Shown here in pieces: positions 45,891 through 55,581 of a DNA stretch of 64,000 nucleotides. A model generated the notes under the pieces. The model saw only the letters and a list, made by a program, of their open reading frames with translations. It had not been told where the DNA came from and did no database searches. The DNA is from Streptomyces sp. TG1A-8 (GTDB lineage: Bacteria; Actinomycetota; Actinomycetes; Streptomycetales; Streptomycetaceae). Within the stretch, counting starts at the first letter, position 1, and each line of letters opens with the position of its first letter. The stretch covers positions 1,674,001-1,738,000 of the forward strand of contig NZ_JASTLB010000001.1 of the NCBI RefSeq assembly GCF_030499535.1, in the 5' to 3' direction. Position numbers and translations under genes: made by a program.

Positions 45891-48016
45891 GCACCACCGC
45901 TGAACTCCTGAAGGGCGCGGCCGAGCTGTTCCCGGACGAGGTCGTCACGCAGGCGCACGTACGCCACTTCGACCTGCCGCTCGGCGCCGGGCGGTTCGCG
46001 CTCATCACGCTGGACAACGGCCTGGACCACACCAAGCCGACCACCTTCGGCCCGGCCTCGCTGGCGAACCTGGACGCGGCGGTCGACCAGGTCGAGAAGG
46101 AGGCCGCGGACGGCGCGATCGCCGGCGTCGGCATCACCGGCAAGCCGTTCATCTTCGCGGTCGGCGCCGACCTCAAGGGCGTCGAGCTGCTGAAGGACCG
46201 CGACGACGCGCTGGCCATCGGCAGGGGCGGCCACGAGGTCTTCAAGCGGCTGTCGAAGCTGGCCGTGCCGACCTTCGCCTACTACAACGGCGCGGCGATG
46301 GGCGGCGGCGTCGAGGTCGGCCTGCACTGCTCGTACCGGACCGTCTCCAAGGCGATCCCGGCGTTCTCCCTGCCCGAGGTCTTCCTGGGCCTGGTCCCGG
46401 GCTGGGGCGGCTGCACGCTGCTGCCGAACCTGATCGGCGCCGACAAGGCCGTCCAGGTGGTCATCGAGAACGCCCTGAACCAGAACCGGCAGCTGAAGGG
46501 GCAGCAGGTCTTCGACCTGGGCATCGCCGACGCCCTGTTCGAGGGCGCCGACTTCCTGGAGCAGTCGCTGATCTGGACCGCCCAGGTACTCAAGGGCGAC
46601 ATCGAGGTCGAGCGTCCGGTGATCGACCGCGGCGAGGCCTGGGACCAGGCCGTCGCCAAGGGCCGCTTCGTCGCGGACTCCAAGGTGCACGGCGCGGCCC
46701 CGGCCGCCTACCGCGCCCTCGACATCATCGCCGCCGCCAGGAACGGCGACCTGCAGCAGGGCTACGACGCCGAGGACCAGGCGCTCGCCGACCTCATCAT
46801 GGGCGGTGAACTGCGCGCCGGCATCTACGCGTTCAACCTGGTGCAGAAGCGCGGCAAGCGTCCCGCGGGCGCCCCGGACAAGAACCTGGCGCGTCCGGTG
46901 ACCAAGGTCGGCGTGGTGGGCGCGGGCCTGATGGCCTCGCAGCTCGCGCTGCTGTTCCTGCGCCGCCTGGAGGTGCCCGTCGTACTGACGGACATCGACC
47001 AGGAGCGCGTCGACAAGGGCGTGGGCTACGTCCACGCCGAGATCGACAAGCTGCTCGGCAAGGGCCGGATCAACCAGGACAAGGCCAACCGCCTCAAGGC
47101 GCTGGTCACCGGCGTCCTGGACAAGGCCGAGGGCTTCTCCGACGCCGACTTCGTCATCGAAGCGGTCTTCGAGGAGATCGGTGTCAAGCAGCAGGTGTTC
47201 GCGGAGGTCGAGGCGGTCGCCCCGGCGCACGCGATCCTCGCCACGAACACCTCGTCCCTGTCGGTGACCGAGATGGCCTCCGGGCTGCGGCACCCCGAGC
47301 GGGTCGTCGGCTTCCACTTCTTCAACCCGGTCGCCGTGCTGCCCCTGCTGGAGATCGTCCGCGGTGAGCGGACGGACGACGCCTCGCTCGCGACCGCGTT
47401 CGCGGTGGCCAAGAAGCTGAAGAAGACCGCGGTCCTGGTCAAGGACGCCCCGGCGTTCGTCGTGAACCGCATCCTGACCCGCTTCATGGGCGAGATCCAG
47501 AACGTCATCGACGAGGGCACCCCGGTCAAGGTCGCGGAGACGGCGGTGGAGCCGCTGGGCCTGCCGATGTCCCCGCTGGTGCTGCTGGAGCTGGTCGGCC
47601 CGGCCATCGGCCTGCACGTCTCGGAGACCCTCCACCGGGCCTTCCCGGACCGCTTCGCCGTCTCCCCGAACCTGAAGGCGGTCGTCGAGGCCGGCAAGCG
47701 CGGCTTCTACGTGTACGACAGCGGCAGGCCCGAACTGGACCCGGAGGTCGCCGCGCTGCTCAAGCAGGGCGACACGGTCCTGACGGAGGAGCAGGTGCGC
47801 GCCCGCGTCCTGGACGCGGTGGCGCAGGAGATCGGCCTGATGCTCGACGAGGGCGTCGTCGCCGAGGCGCAGGACATCGACCTGTGCCTCATCACCGGTG
47901 CCGGCTGGCCCTTCCACCTGGGCGGCATCACGCCGTACCTGGACCGCGAGGGCGTCTCGGAGCGGGTGAACGGCAAGCCGTTCCTGGCCCCGGGCGTGGC
48001 GAGCGTCCCGGCGTGA
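45887..48016 (+). CDS. fadB: FadB-type multifunctional enoyl-CoA hydratase / 3-hydroxyacyl-CoA dehydrogenase
   Basis: 709 residues. The N-terminal crotonase domain covers roughly 1-310: FAVGADLKGVELL, AYYNGAAMGGGVEVGLHCSY (oxyanion hole) and LPEVFLGLVPGWGG with the catalytic Glu. The NAD-binding 3-hydroxyacyl-CoA dehydrogenase domain starts KVGVVGAGLMASQLALLF, then NTSSLSVTEMA, VVGFHFFNPVAVLPLLEIV (His/Glu) and VLVKDAPAFVVNRIL. The C-terminal domain pair ends ITGAGWPFHLGGITPYLD. With the thiolase it completes the second half of beta-oxidation. A strong hairpin terminator follows. Confidence 0.96.
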   Translation: MSTTAELLKGAAELFPDEVVTQAHVRHFDLPLGAGRFALITLDNGLDHTKPTTFGPASLANLDAAVDQVEKEAADGAIAGVGITGKPFIFAVGADLKGVELLKDRDDALAIGRGGHEVFKRLSKLAVPTFAYYNGAAMGGGVEVGLHCSYRTVSKAIPAFSLPEVFLGLVPGWGGCTLLPNLIGADKAVQVVIENALNQNRQLKGQQVFDLGIADALFEGADFLEQSLIWTAQVLKGDIEVERPVIDRGEAWDQAVAKGRFVADSKVHGAAPAAYRALDIIAAARNGDLQQGYDAEDQALADLIMGGELRAGIYAFNLVQKRGKRPAGAPDKNLARPVTKVGVVGAGLMASQLALLFLRRLEVPVVLTDIDQERVDKGVGYVHAEIDKLLGKGRINQDKANRLKALVTGVLDKAEGFSDADFVIEAVFEEIGVKQQVFAEVEAVAPAHAILATNTSSLSVTEMASGLRHPERVVGFHFFNPVAVLPLLEIVRGERTDDASLATAFAVAKKLKKTAVLVKDAPAFVVNRILTRFMGEIQNVIDEGTPVKVAETAVEPLGLPMSPLVLLELVGPAIGLHVSETLHRAFPDRFAVSPNLKAVVEAGKRGFYVYDSGRPELDPEVAALLKQGDTVLTEEQVRARVLDAVAQEIGLMLDEGVVAEAQDIDLCLITGAGWPFHLGGITPYLDREGVSERVNGKPFLAPGVASVPA

Positions 48017-48033
48017 CCCGGTAGCGCGTGCCG

Positions 48034-48063
48034 GGAGGGCCCCCGCTCCGGCGGGGGCCCTCC
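48034..48063. terminator. Intrinsic-type hairpin between fadB and a convergent gene
   Basis: GGAGGGCCCCCGC (48034-48046) pairs with GCGGGGGCCCTCC (48051-48063), a 13-bp perfect stem with loop TCCG. It can serve both convergent genes. Confidence 0.85.
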
Positions 48064-48069
48064 GCGCGT

Positions 48070-49086
48070 TCAGACCTCCCGCCACGCCTCCAGCGCGAGC
48101 CCCGGCTCGTCCTTGCGCCGGGTCAGCAGGAGCCGCCCGGCCGACGGGGACGACGTCGCCGCCACCACCCGGCCGTCCTCGTCGGTCGCGAGCGACACCA
48201 GCGCGTCCGGCGGCAGCCGGGGACCCGACTCCGTCCACCACGCGCCCGCGGACTCCCGCTCCGTGGGGTACGCGGCGAAGGCCACCCGGCCGCTCGCCGC
48301 ACGCTGGGCCAGCAGGGTGCAGTCGTGGCCGTCGAGGTCGCAGCGGACCGCCGAGACCGGTCCGGGGCCCGCCGCGGGCAGCAGGCCGACCGGCTCGGCG
48401 CCGGGGCGCCATGCGCACAGGGCACCCGCGTCGTCGGTGTAGAAGAGGGTCGTGCGCTCCGGGGAGGTGGCCAGGGCGTACAGGCTGCCGGGGCGGACCG
48501 GGGTCTCCACCGCCTCCTGCAGGACCGGCCGGCCGCCCGGCTCCTCCTGGCACCAGTGCAGGAGGGCACCGGGGACGGCCGCGTACAGCTCGACCCGGCC
48601 GGACTCCCCCGTCAGCGCCGCCAGCCCGTCGTGGACCCCGCCGCCCTTGAGGTCCTGCCAGGCCTGCCAGCCGCCCTTCTCCTTCTGGGCCAGCAGGCTC
48701 ACGCCGCCGCCCGCGTTGCGCACGAAGACGTGGGCGCGGCCCTGCGCGTCGACGGCGACGGCGGGGGTGCCGGTGCGCCCGCCCTTCTTGTCCGGGTGCC
48801 CGACCGGGGTCCAGTCCAGGGCGGCGAGGTGCGCGCGGAAGTGGGTGGAGTGCACCAGGCCCGACTCGCCCTTGACCGTGGGCCGCCAGGAGACGAGGTG
48901 GGCGTAGCCGTCGGCGCCCTGGCCGACGGCGAGCACGGGGTGCAGCCTCTGGTCGCCGCCCACCCTGCGCGGGGCGGACCAGGGGCCGCCGGGACCGCGC
49001 TCCGCACGGCACAGGACGGCGTCGCCCGAGAGCTGGTGGACACTGAGCCGGCCGTCGCGGCCGCGAAGGAGCCAGTCGCCGTTCAC
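48070..49086 (-). CDS. Conserved Streptomyces protein of unknown function, 338 aa
   Basis: The sequence contains repeated short segments each with Trp and Gly and beta-strand character (HPVLAVGQGADGYAHLVSWR, TPAVAVDAQGRAHVFVRNAG, LYALATSPERTTLFYTDDAG, LVSLATDEDGRVVAATSS). Spacing of about 50 residues suggests a beta-propeller, possibly like PLL-type lectins. No signal peptide or membrane segment is seen. The GTG at 49086 is chosen because TACAGT (minus strand, 49093-49098) ends 6 nt before it, so the mRNA is probably leaderless. It diverges from the NYN gene. No function is proposed. Confidence 0.72.
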   Translation of the reverse strand: MNGDWLLRGRDGRLSVHQLSGDAVLCRAERGPGGPWSAPRRVGGDQRLHPVLAVGQGADGYAHLVSWRPTVKGESGLVHSTHFRAHLAALDWTPVGHPDKKGGRTGTPAVAVDAQGRAHVFVRNAGGGVSLLAQKEKGGWQAWQDLKGGGVHDGLAALTGESGRVELYAAVPGALLHWCQEEPGGRPVLQEAVETPVRPGSLYALATSPERTTLFYTDDAGALCAWRPGAEPVGLLPAAGPGPVSAVRCDLDGHDCTLLAQRAASGRVAFAAYPTERESAGAWWTESGPRLPPDALVSLATDEDGRVVAATSSPSAGRLLLTRRKDEPGLALEAWREV

Positions 49087-49092
49087 CGGTTT

Positions 49093-49098
49093 ACTGTA
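49093..49098 (-). promoter_or_regulatory. Candidate -10 of the 338-aa protein gene (leaderless)
   Basis: TACAGT on the minus strand ends 6 nt before GTG 49086; no ribosome site is visible. Confidence 0.4.
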
Positions 49099-49158
49099 AG
49101 CCGCCCCGGGAGGCGTCCGGGGGTCCGCCCCGCCCGGGCGCCGTGGGACCCTTGGCCC

Positions 49159-49551
49159 ATGGAGGACTCGCTCGGAACCCGCGGCCCGGACGGCCCGCTG
49201 CTCGTGATCGTGGACGGCGCGAACGTCGTCGGTTCCCGGCCCGACGGCTGGTGGCGGGACCGCCGGGGCGCCGCCGAGCGGCTGCGGGACCGGCTGGCCC
49301 GCCAGGGGCTGCCCGGCCGTCCGGCTGCGGTGGAGATCGTGCTGGTCGTCGAGGGCGCGGCCCGCGGGGTGGAGTCCGTGCCGGGGGTACGGGTGGAGGC
49401 GGCGCCCGGCAGCGGGGACGACCGGATCGTGGAACTGGCCGCCGAACAGCCGGGCCGACCCCGGCTGGTGGTCACGGCCGATCGGGAACTGCGGCGCAGG
49501 GTGGGTGAGTTGGGCGCGGGGGTGACCGGGCCGCGCGCGGTCCTCGGCTGA
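49159..49551 (+). CDS. Small NYN (YacP-like) PIN-fold protein
   Basis: 130 residues. LLVIVDGANVVGSRPDGWW carries the first catalytic-type Asp and Asn of NYN/PIN nucleases, VEIVLVVEGAARG and SGDDRIVELAAE the middle acidic pair, and RLVVTADRELRRRVGELGAGV the last Asp. It is probably an RNase, substrate unknown. ATG 49159 follows GACCCT by 6 nt, so it may be leaderless. It diverges from the 338-aa gene and its stop lies 44 nt from the convergent permease. Confidence 0.85.
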   Translation: MEDSLGTRGPDGPLLVIVDGANVVGSRPDGWWRDRRGAAERLRDRLARQGLPGRPAAVEIVLVVEGAARGVESVPGVRVEAAPGSGDDRIVELAAEQPGRPRLVVTADRELRRRVGELGAGVTGPRAVLG

Positions 49552-49595
49552 GCCGGCCTCCCGGCCGCCGGCAACGCGCGGGGGCCGGCGGGGGG

Positions 49596-51116
49596 CTACG
49601 GCGTCCTTCCGGACGGGGACTTCGGGGCCCCGCCCGCCGCGGGGTCCGGGCGCCGGGCCAGGCGGCTGTGCGTGCGGCCGTAGGCGAAGTACACCACGAA
49701 GCCGAGCAGCATCCAGCCGGCGAACCGCAGCCAGGTCTCGGCGGGCAGGTTGAGCATCAGCCACAGCGAGGCGCACACCGACACGATCGGCAGGACGGGG
49801 ACCAGCGGGGTGCGGAAGGCGCGGGGCAGGTCGGGGCGCGCCCGGCGCAGGAGGATCACGCTGACGGCGACGACGACGAACGCGAACAGCGTGCCGATGT
49901 TGACCAGTTCGGCCAGCTCGCTCAGGCTGGTGAAGCCCGCGACGACCGCGATGACCACACCCAGCAGGATGGTCGGCCGGTGCGGGGTCCCGAAGCGCGG
50001 GTGGACCCGGGAGAAGAAGCGCGGCAGCAGCCCGTCGCGGCTCATCGCGAAGAACACCCGGGTCTGGCCGAGCAGCAGGATCATGCACACGGTGGTCAGG
50101 CCGACGGCGGCGCCGAAGCTGATCACGCCCGCGAACCAGGGGTGCCCGATGGACTTGAACGCGTCGGCGAGCGGGGCCTGCACCGACAGCTTGCTGTACT
50201 TCTGCATCCCGGTGACGACGGTGGAGACCGCGACGTACAGCACGGTGCAGATCAGCAGCGAGCCGAGGATGCCGCGCGGCATGTCCCGCTGCGGGTTGCG
50301 GGTCTCCTCGGCGGCGGTGGCGACGATGTCGAAGCCGATGAACGCGAAGAACACCACCGAGGCGGCGGTGAAGACGCCCATCACGCCGAAGTTGGACGGC
50401 GCCCAGCCGAACATCAGCTGGATCAGCGGCGCCTTGAGGTTGCCGGCCGCCTCGACCGACTGGGCCCCGGGGACGAACGGCCGGTAGTTGTCGCCCTTGA
50501 CGAAGAAGGCGCCGGCGATGATCACGATGAGGACGACGGCCACCTTGACGGCGACGACGAGCGAGGTGATCCGGGCGGACAGCTTCATGCCGACGACGAG
50601 GACGGCGGTGAGCACCAGGATCAGGGCGGCGGCGAGGACGTCGAAGCCGAAGCCGTGGGCGCCGTCGCGGCCGGCCAGGTAGCCCGGCAGGTGCCAGCCG
50701 GCGTTGTCCAGCAGGGAGCGGATGTAGCCGGACCAGCCGACCGCCACCACCGCCGTGCCCAGCGCGAACTCCAGGACCAGGTCCCAGCCGATGATCCAGG
50801 CGGGCAGTTCGCCCAGGGAGGCGTAGGAGAAGGTGTAGGCGGAGCCCGCCACGGGGACCGTGGAGGCGAACTCGGCGTAGCAGAGGGCGGCCAGCGCGCA
50901 GACCACGCCGGCCACCACGAACGCCAGGGACACCGCCGGGCCGGCGTTGTTCTTGGCCACCTGTCCGGTGAGGACGAAGATGCCGGTGCCGATGATGACA
51001 CCGACGCCGAAGACGGTCAGGTCCAGTGCGGACAGGGACTTCCTGAGCGAGTGCTCGGGCTCCTCGGTGTCCCGGATGGACTGCTCGACGTTCTTCGTCC
51101 TGAAGAGCGTGCTCAC
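49596..51116 (-). CDS. APC-family amino acid permease
   Basis: 506 residues with 12 or more membrane segments. The N-terminus LDLTVFGVGVIIGTGIFVLTG and VAGVVCALAALCYAEFASTVPVAGSAYTFSY (across about residues 68-98) are the APC/CAT family core helices 1 and 2; FFAFIGFDIVATAAEETRNP is the helix 6 region. The length and pattern fit cationic amino acid or YfnA-like transporters; the substrate is not evident. GTG 51116 has GGGAGG 7 nt upstream. It lies 141 nt downstream of no same-strand gene except dxs further along. Confidence 0.92.
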   Translation of the reverse strand: MSTLFRTKNVEQSIRDTEEPEHSLRKSLSALDLTVFGVGVIIGTGIFVLTGQVAKNNAGPAVSLAFVVAGVVCALAALCYAEFASTVPVAGSAYTFSYASLGELPAWIIGWDLVLEFALGTAVVAVGWSGYIRSLLDNAGWHLPGYLAGRDGAHGFGFDVLAAALILVLTAVLVVGMKLSARITSLVVAVKVAVVLIVIIAGAFFVKGDNYRPFVPGAQSVEAAGNLKAPLIQLMFGWAPSNFGVMGVFTAASVVFFAFIGFDIVATAAEETRNPQRDMPRGILGSLLICTVLYVAVSTVVTGMQKYSKLSVQAPLADAFKSIGHPWFAGVISFGAAVGLTTVCMILLLGQTRVFFAMSRDGLLPRFFSRVHPRFGTPHRPTILLGVVIAVVAGFTSLSELAELVNIGTLFAFVVVAVSVILLRRARPDLPRAFRTPLVPVLPIVSVCASLWLMLNLPAETWLRFAGWMLLGFVVYFAYGRTHSRLARRPDPAAGGAPKSPSGRTP

Positions 51117-51257
51117 GTGCCTACCTCCCACGCTTGCCGGCCTCGACATGATCGAGAGGACCGGGACCGCGTATGCCCCGGCACAGGCAGGTTCACGCAA
51201 ACGGGCCGGTTCCGCCACCGCTGGGCGGGGCGGGACCGGCCCGGGAGGGCGCTTCGG

Positions 51258-53186
51258 TCAGTCGCGCGCGGGCTCCACGGAGTCCACCGCGGTGCCCGTT
51301 CGGTCGAACCGGCCGTCGAGCTTGGAGACCAGCCCCGTGACCTGGCGGGCGATGTCCGGGGCGGTCAGCCCGATCTCGGCCATGACCTCGGCGCGGGAGG
51401 CGTGGTCGAGGAAGCGCGGCGGGATGCCGAAGTCGCGCAGCGGCACGTCGACGCCGGCGTCGCGCAGGGCCTGGGCGATCGTGGAGCCGACACCGCCGAC
51501 GCGGCTGTTGTCCTCGACGGTGACGACGACCCGGTGCCGCTCGGCCAGCGGGGCCATGGCCTCGTCGACGGGCTTGACCCAGCGGGGGTCGACCACGGTG
51601 GTGGAGATGCCCTGCCGGTCGAGGAGGGCGGCGACCTCCAGGCACATCGGCGCGAGGGCGCCCACGGAGACGAGCAGGACGTCCGGCCGGTCGGTGCCCG
51701 GCTCGCGCAGCACGTCCATGCCGCCGACGCGGCCCACGGCCGGCACGGCGGGCCCGACGGCGCCCTTGGAGAAGCGCACCACGGTGGGCGCGTCCTCGAC
51801 GGCGACGGCCTCGCGCAACTGGGCGCGGACCTGGTCGGCGTCGCGCGGGGCGGCCAGCCTCAGGCCGGGGACGACCTGCAGGATCGACATGTCCCACATG
51901 CCGTTGTGGGAGGCGCCGTCGGTGCCGGTGATGCCGGCCCGGTCCAGGACGAAGGTCACCCCGCACTTGTGCAGGGCCACGTCCATGAGGACCTGGTCGA
52001 AGGCGCGGTTGAGGAAGGTGGCGTACACGGCGAAGACCGGGTGGACGCCGGCGTGCGCCAGGCCGGCGGCCGACACGGCGCCGTGCTGTTCGGCGATGCC
52101 GACGTCGTACACCCGCTCGGGGAACCGCTTGGCGAACTTGTCGAGGCCCACCGGCTGCAGCATGGCCGCGGTGATGGCGACGACGTCCTCGCGCTCCTCG
52201 CCGAGCCTGACCATCTCCTCGCCGAACACGGAGGTCCAGTCGGCGCCCGAGGAGGCGATCGGCAGGCCGGTGTCCGGGTGGATCCTGCCGACGGCGTGGA
52301 AGCGGTCGGCCTCGTCCTGGAGGGCGGGCTGGTAGCCGCGGCCCTTCTCGGTCAGGCAGTGCACGATCACCGGCCCGCCGAACCGCTTGGCCCGCGCCAG
52401 CGCGGACTCCAGGGCCTCGATGTCGTGGCCGTCGATCGGGCCGACGTACTTCAGGCCGAGGTCCTCGAACATGCCCTGCGGGGCGATGAAGTCCTTCAGG
52501 CCCTTCTTGGCGCCGTGGAGGGTGTCGTACAGCGGCCTGCCGACGACCGGGGTGCGCTCCAGCACCTCCCTGGTCCGGGCCAGGAAGCGCTCGTAGCCGT
52601 CGGTGGTGCGCAGGGTCGCCAGGTGGTTGGCGAGGCCGCCGATGGTCGGCGCGTACGACCGCTCGTTGTCGTTGACGACGATGACCAGGGGGCGGTCCTT
52701 GGCGTCCGCGATGTTGTTCAGCGCCTCCCAGGCCATGCCGCCGGTCAGCGCGCCGTCACCGATGACGGCGACGACGCGGCTGTCCCGCTTCATGAGCTGG
52801 TTGGCCTTGGCGATGCCGTCGGCCCAGCCCAGCACGGTGGAGGCGTGGCTGTTCTCGATGACGTCGTGCTCGGACTCGGCCTGCGAGGGGTAGCCGGACA
52901 GGCCGCCCTTCATCTTCAGCCGGGAGAAGTCCTGCCGGCCGGTGAGGAGTTTGTGCACGTAGGACTGGTGGCCGGTGTCCCACAGCACCTTGTCCCTGGG
53001 TGACTGGAAGACGCGGTGCAGGGCGATGGTCAGTTCCACCACACCGAGGTTGGGGCCGAGGTGGCCGCCGGTCTTGGCGACGGCGTCGACGAGGAAGGTC
53101 CGGATCTCCCCTGCCAGCTGGTCCAGCTGCTCCAGGCTGAGCCGGTCCAGATCGCGCGGTCCCCTGATGCGGGTCAGCAGCGGCAC
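51258..53186 (-). CDS. dxs: 1-deoxy-D-xylulose-5-phosphate synthase
   Basis: 642 residues, full length. It condenses pyruvate and glyceraldehyde-3-phosphate to start the MEP isoprenoid route, which also supplies precursors for geosmin. Thiamine-diphosphate motif is [19 protein letters not shown] to VVNDNERS. Other hallmarks are [50 protein letters not shown] with the catalytic Glu, [19 protein letters not shown] and [17 protein letters not shown] 53186 has AGGAGG 6 nt upstream. Many Streptomyces carry two dxs genes, so this may not be the only copy. Confidence 0.97.
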   Translation of the reverse strand: MPLLTRIRGPRDLDRLSLEQLDQLAGEIRTFLVDAVAKTGGHLGPNLGVVELTIALHRVFQSPRDKVLWDTGHQSYVHKLLTGRQDFSRLKMKGGLSGYPSQAESEHDVIENSHASTVLGWADGIAKANQLMKRDSRVVAVIGDGALTGGMAWEALNNIADAKDRPLVIVVNDNERSYAPTIGGLANHLATLRTTDGYERFLARTREVLERTPVVGRPLYDTLHGAKKGLKDFIAPQGMFEDLGLKYVGPIDGHDIEALESALARAKRFGGPVIVHCLTEKGRGYQPALQDEADRFHAVGRIHPDTGLPIASSGADWTSVFGEEMVRLGEEREDVVAITAAMLQPVGLDKFAKRFPERVYDVGIAEQHGAVSAAGLAHAGVHPVFAVYATFLNRAFDQVLMDVALHKCGVTFVLDRAGITGTDGASHNGMWDMSILQVVPGLRLAAPRDADQVRAQLREAVAVEDAPTVVRFSKGAVGPAVPAVGRVGGMDVLREPGTDRPDVLLVSVGALAPMCLEVAALLDRQGISTTVVDPRWVKPVDEAMAPLAERHRVVVTVEDNSRVGGVGSTIAQALRDAGVDVPLRDFGIPPRFLDHASRAEVMAEIGLTAPDIARQVTGLVSKLDGRFDRTGTAVDSVEPARD

Positions 53187-53263
53187 CCGTGCCTCCTTGC
53201 AGTAGAACTGTTCGAGCTGTTGCCGGGCCCGTCGAGTCTAATGTTCCGCCACGACGGGACACG

Positions 53264-53299
53264 ACAGCGCCCGGCACCTTTAGCGGTGCCGGGCGCTGT
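53264..53299. terminator. 15-bp stem terminator between xylH and dxs
   Basis: ACAGCGCCCGGCACC (53264-53278) pairs perfectly with GGTGCCGGGCGCTGT (53285-53299) around the loop TTTAGC. It lies downstream of xylH and upstream of dxs on the same strand, so it isolates the two operons. Confidence 0.88.
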
Positions 53300-53322
53300 G
53301 CGTCGTCCGGGGTGACGGGTCG

Positions 53323-54615
53323 CTACGCGCGTCCCGCCGTCTTCTGGGTCTTGCGGGTCACCGCGTCGATGACGACGGTCGCCAGCAGGACGCCACCGGT
53401 GATCATGTACTGGACCGGTGAGGCGATGCCCTCCAGGGCGAGGCCGTACTGGATCGAGACGATCACGAGCACGCCGAGCAGCGCGTTCCAGGTGCGGCCG
53501 CGGCCGCCGAAGAGGGACGTGCCGCCGATCACGGCCGCCGCGATGGCGTTCATCAGCAGGTCACCGCCGCCCGCGCCCTGGTTGGCGGAGGCGATCTTGG
53601 AGGCGATGAACAGGCCGCCGACGGCCGCGAACGTGCCGGAGATCGCGAAGACCGAGATCCGGACCATCTCCACGTTGATGCCGGCGCGGCGGGAGGCCTC
53701 GACGCTGCCGCCGAGCGCGAACACCTTGCGGCCGTAGGCGGTGCGGCGCAGCACGAAGTCGGTCACGAACAGGACCGCGACGAAGATCACCACGGCCAGC
53801 GGCAGGCCCTTGTACTGGTTGAAGACGATCGCCGCGGCGAACGAGACGACGGCCAGCAGCACGGTGCGCAGGATGGTGTCGCTCAGCGGCTTCGACGGCA
53901 CACCGGCGGTCTCGCGGCGCTTGTTGTCGTAGAAGGAGCTGAGGAAGTACAGCACGGTCACCACCGCGGCCAGACCGTAGGCGGCGGCCACGTCGGAGAA
54001 GTAGTAGCTGGTCAGCTTGGCGACCAGGCCGTCGCTGTCCAGGTTGATCGTGCCGTTGTCGCCCAGGATCTTGAGCATGAGGCCGTTCCAGAACAGCAGG
54101 CCGGCCAGGGTGACGGCGAACGCCGGCACACCGATCTTCGCGAAGAAGAAGCCGTGGATGGCCCCGGCCACCGCGCCGGTGAGGATGGCCAGCACGAAGG
54201 CCAGCACCTCGTTCATGCCGTGGGTGACGTTCAGCACCGCGAAGGTGGCGCCCGCGACTCCGGAGACCGAGCCGACCGACAGGTCGATCTCGCCCAGCAG
54301 CAGCACGAAGACGATGCCGACGGCGATCATGCCCGTGCCGACCATGGCGACGGAGATGTCGGAGAGGTTGCCCGCGGTGAGGAAGTTGGAGTTCAGGCTC
54401 TGGAAGATGACCCAGATGACCACCAGACCGACGACGACCGGGAGGGAGCCCAGGTCACCGGCCTTCATCTTGCGCTTGAACTCGGTGACGTAGCCCGCGA
54501 AGCCCTGTTCGCGCACCAGCAGCCGGGGGTCGACGACGGTGGCCGCGCCGGCCGCCGCCTCGGGGTTCTCCACGACGTGGTCCCCGGGGGGCGTGGAGGT
54601 CTTGTCGATGCTCAC
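53323..54615 (-). CDS. xylH: Xylose-type sugar ABC transporter permease XylH
   Basis: 430 residues with about ten or more membrane segments. Family stretches are NSNFLTAGNLSDISVAMVGT, FVLLLGEIDLSVGSVSGVAG, RRTAYGRKVFALGGSVEASRRAGINV and GGTSLFGGRGRTWNALLGVL, all typical of XylH/RbsC-like permeases. The N-terminal 50 residues are hydrophilic. The GTG start overlaps the xylG stop by 4 nt. With XylF and XylG it would import xylose; the sugar is inferred from gene order and resemblance to S. coelicolor. Confidence 0.94.
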   Translation of the reverse strand: MSIDKTSTPPGDHVVENPEAAAGAATVVDPRLLVREQGFAGYVTEFKRKMKAGDLGSLPVVVGLVVIWVIFQSLNSNFLTAGNLSDISVAMVGTGMIAVGIVFVLLLGEIDLSVGSVSGVAGATFAVLNVTHGMNEVLAFVLAILTGAVAGAIHGFFFAKIGVPAFAVTLAGLLFWNGLMLKILGDNGTINLDSDGLVAKLTSYYFSDVAAAYGLAAVVTVLYFLSSFYDNKRRETAGVPSKPLSDTILRTVLLAVVSFAAAIVFNQYKGLPLAVVIFVAVLFVTDFVLRRTAYGRKVFALGGSVEASRRAGINVEMVRISVFAISGTFAAVGGLFIASKIASANQGAGGGDLLMNAIAAAVIGGTSLFGGRGRTWNALLGVLVIVSIQYGLALEGIASPVQYMITGGVLLATVVIDAVTRKTQKTAGRA

Positions 54616-55394
54616 TTCTTGATCTCCCCATTGGTGCGCGCCGCACGACGGGTCACGGCGTTGTCCGTGGCGCCGGTGATGGCGGAGATGATCTCTTCCT
54701 GCGAGGTCGACTTGACCTCGAAGACGCCGTTGTTGCGACCCAGGCGAAGGACGGCCACCTTGTCGGCGACGGCCTTGACGTCGGCCATGTTGTGGCTGAT
54801 GAGGATCACGGCGTGACCGCGCTCCCGCAGCCGCTCGACCAGGTCGAGCACCTGGGCGGTCTGCTCGACGCCGAGGGCCGCGGTGGGCTCGTCGAGGATC
54901 ACCAGCCTGGGCTCGCCCAGCATGGACCGGGCGATGGCCACGACCTGGCGCTGACCGCCAGAGAGCGAGGCGATCGGGATGCGGACGCTCGGAATGCGGA
55001 TCGAGAGCTGGTCCAGGAGTTCGCGCGAGCGCCGCTCCATCTCCACCTCGTCCAGCACGCCGCGCCGGCGGATCTCACGGCCCAGGTACAGGTTGCCGAC
55101 GACGTCGATGTTGTCGCACAGCGCGAGGTCCTGGTAGACCGTCGCGATGCCCAGGTTCTGGGCGTCGTGCGGCTTGCTGACCTGGACGGCCTTGCCTTCC
55201 CACTCGATGACGCCCTCATCGATGGGGTGCACGCCGGCGATCGTCTTGACCAGCGTGGACTTTCCGGCGCCGTTGTCGCCCACCAGGGCGACCACCTCAC
55301 CGGCGTGGACCTCAAGCTCTACGTCGGTGAGCGCCTGGACGGCACCGAACCGCTTGGAGACCCCGCGCAACGCCAGCACGGGCGTAGCGGACAC
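54612..55394 (-). CDS. xylG: Xylose-type sugar ABC transporter ATPase XylG (single nucleotide-binding domain)
   Basis: 260 residues from GTG 55394. Walker A VGDNGAGKSTLVKT, Q-loop VYQDLALCDNIDVVGNLYLG, signature SLSGGQRQVVAIAR, Walker B LVILDEPTAALG and switch His ISHNMADVKAVADKVAVLRLGR. E. coli XylG and RbsA have two fused ATPase halves (about 500 residues); this protein has one, so it must dimerise. The ATG at 55403 abuts the AAGGAG ribosome site with no spacing, so the GTG 9 nt further in is preferred. Coupled to xylH by a GTGA overlap. Confidence 0.94.
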   Translation of the reverse strand: MSATPVLALRGVSKRFGAVQALTDVELEVHAGEVVALVGDNGAGKSTLVKTIAGVHPIDEGVIEWEGKAVQVSKPHDAQNLGIATVYQDLALCDNIDVVGNLYLGREIRRRGVLDEVEMERRSRELLDQLSIRIPSVRIPIASLSGGQRQVVAIARSMLGEPRLVILDEPTAALGVEQTAQVLDLVERLRERGHAVILISHNMADVKAVADKVAVLRLGRNNGVFEVKSTSQEEIISAITGATDNAVTRRAARTNGEIKK

Positions 55395-55461
55395 GTGAAC
55401 CATCTCCTTCGCCGCCTGACCCGGCGGGAGGTTGTGCAGAAAGGGGGATGTTCCGTCCGGC

Positions 55462-55484
55462 GCCCCGCAACGAGCTTGCGGGGC
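55462..55484 (-). terminator. Intercistronic hairpin between xylF and xylG
   Basis: GCCCCGCAA (55462-55470) pairs with TTGCGGGGC (55476-55484), loop CGAGC. It sits in the 187-bp gap after the binding-protein gene. Such hairpins commonly cause partial termination or protect the upstream mRNA, giving more XylF than XylG/XylH. Confidence 0.6.
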
Positions 55485-55581
55485 TGTCTGATGCGCGGGA
55501 CGCCGGCGGAGCTTTGGTGCGCCCGGTCCGGCCGGGGGATTCAGTGGCGAATCCGCCCCGGCGGGCGGGCGCGGTCGTCGC

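Noticed and set aside
45803..49012. Open frame of over 1000 codons on the minus strand opposite the thiolase-fadB genes
   Set aside because: It is Arg/Val/Gly-rich shadow sequence opposite genes with clear catalytic motifs; high G+C suppresses stop codons in antisense frames.
49668..53003. Open frame of over 1100 codons on the plus strand opposite the permease and dxs
   Set aside because: It is antisense to two well-supported genes, has His/Gly/Asp-rich composition and no domain.
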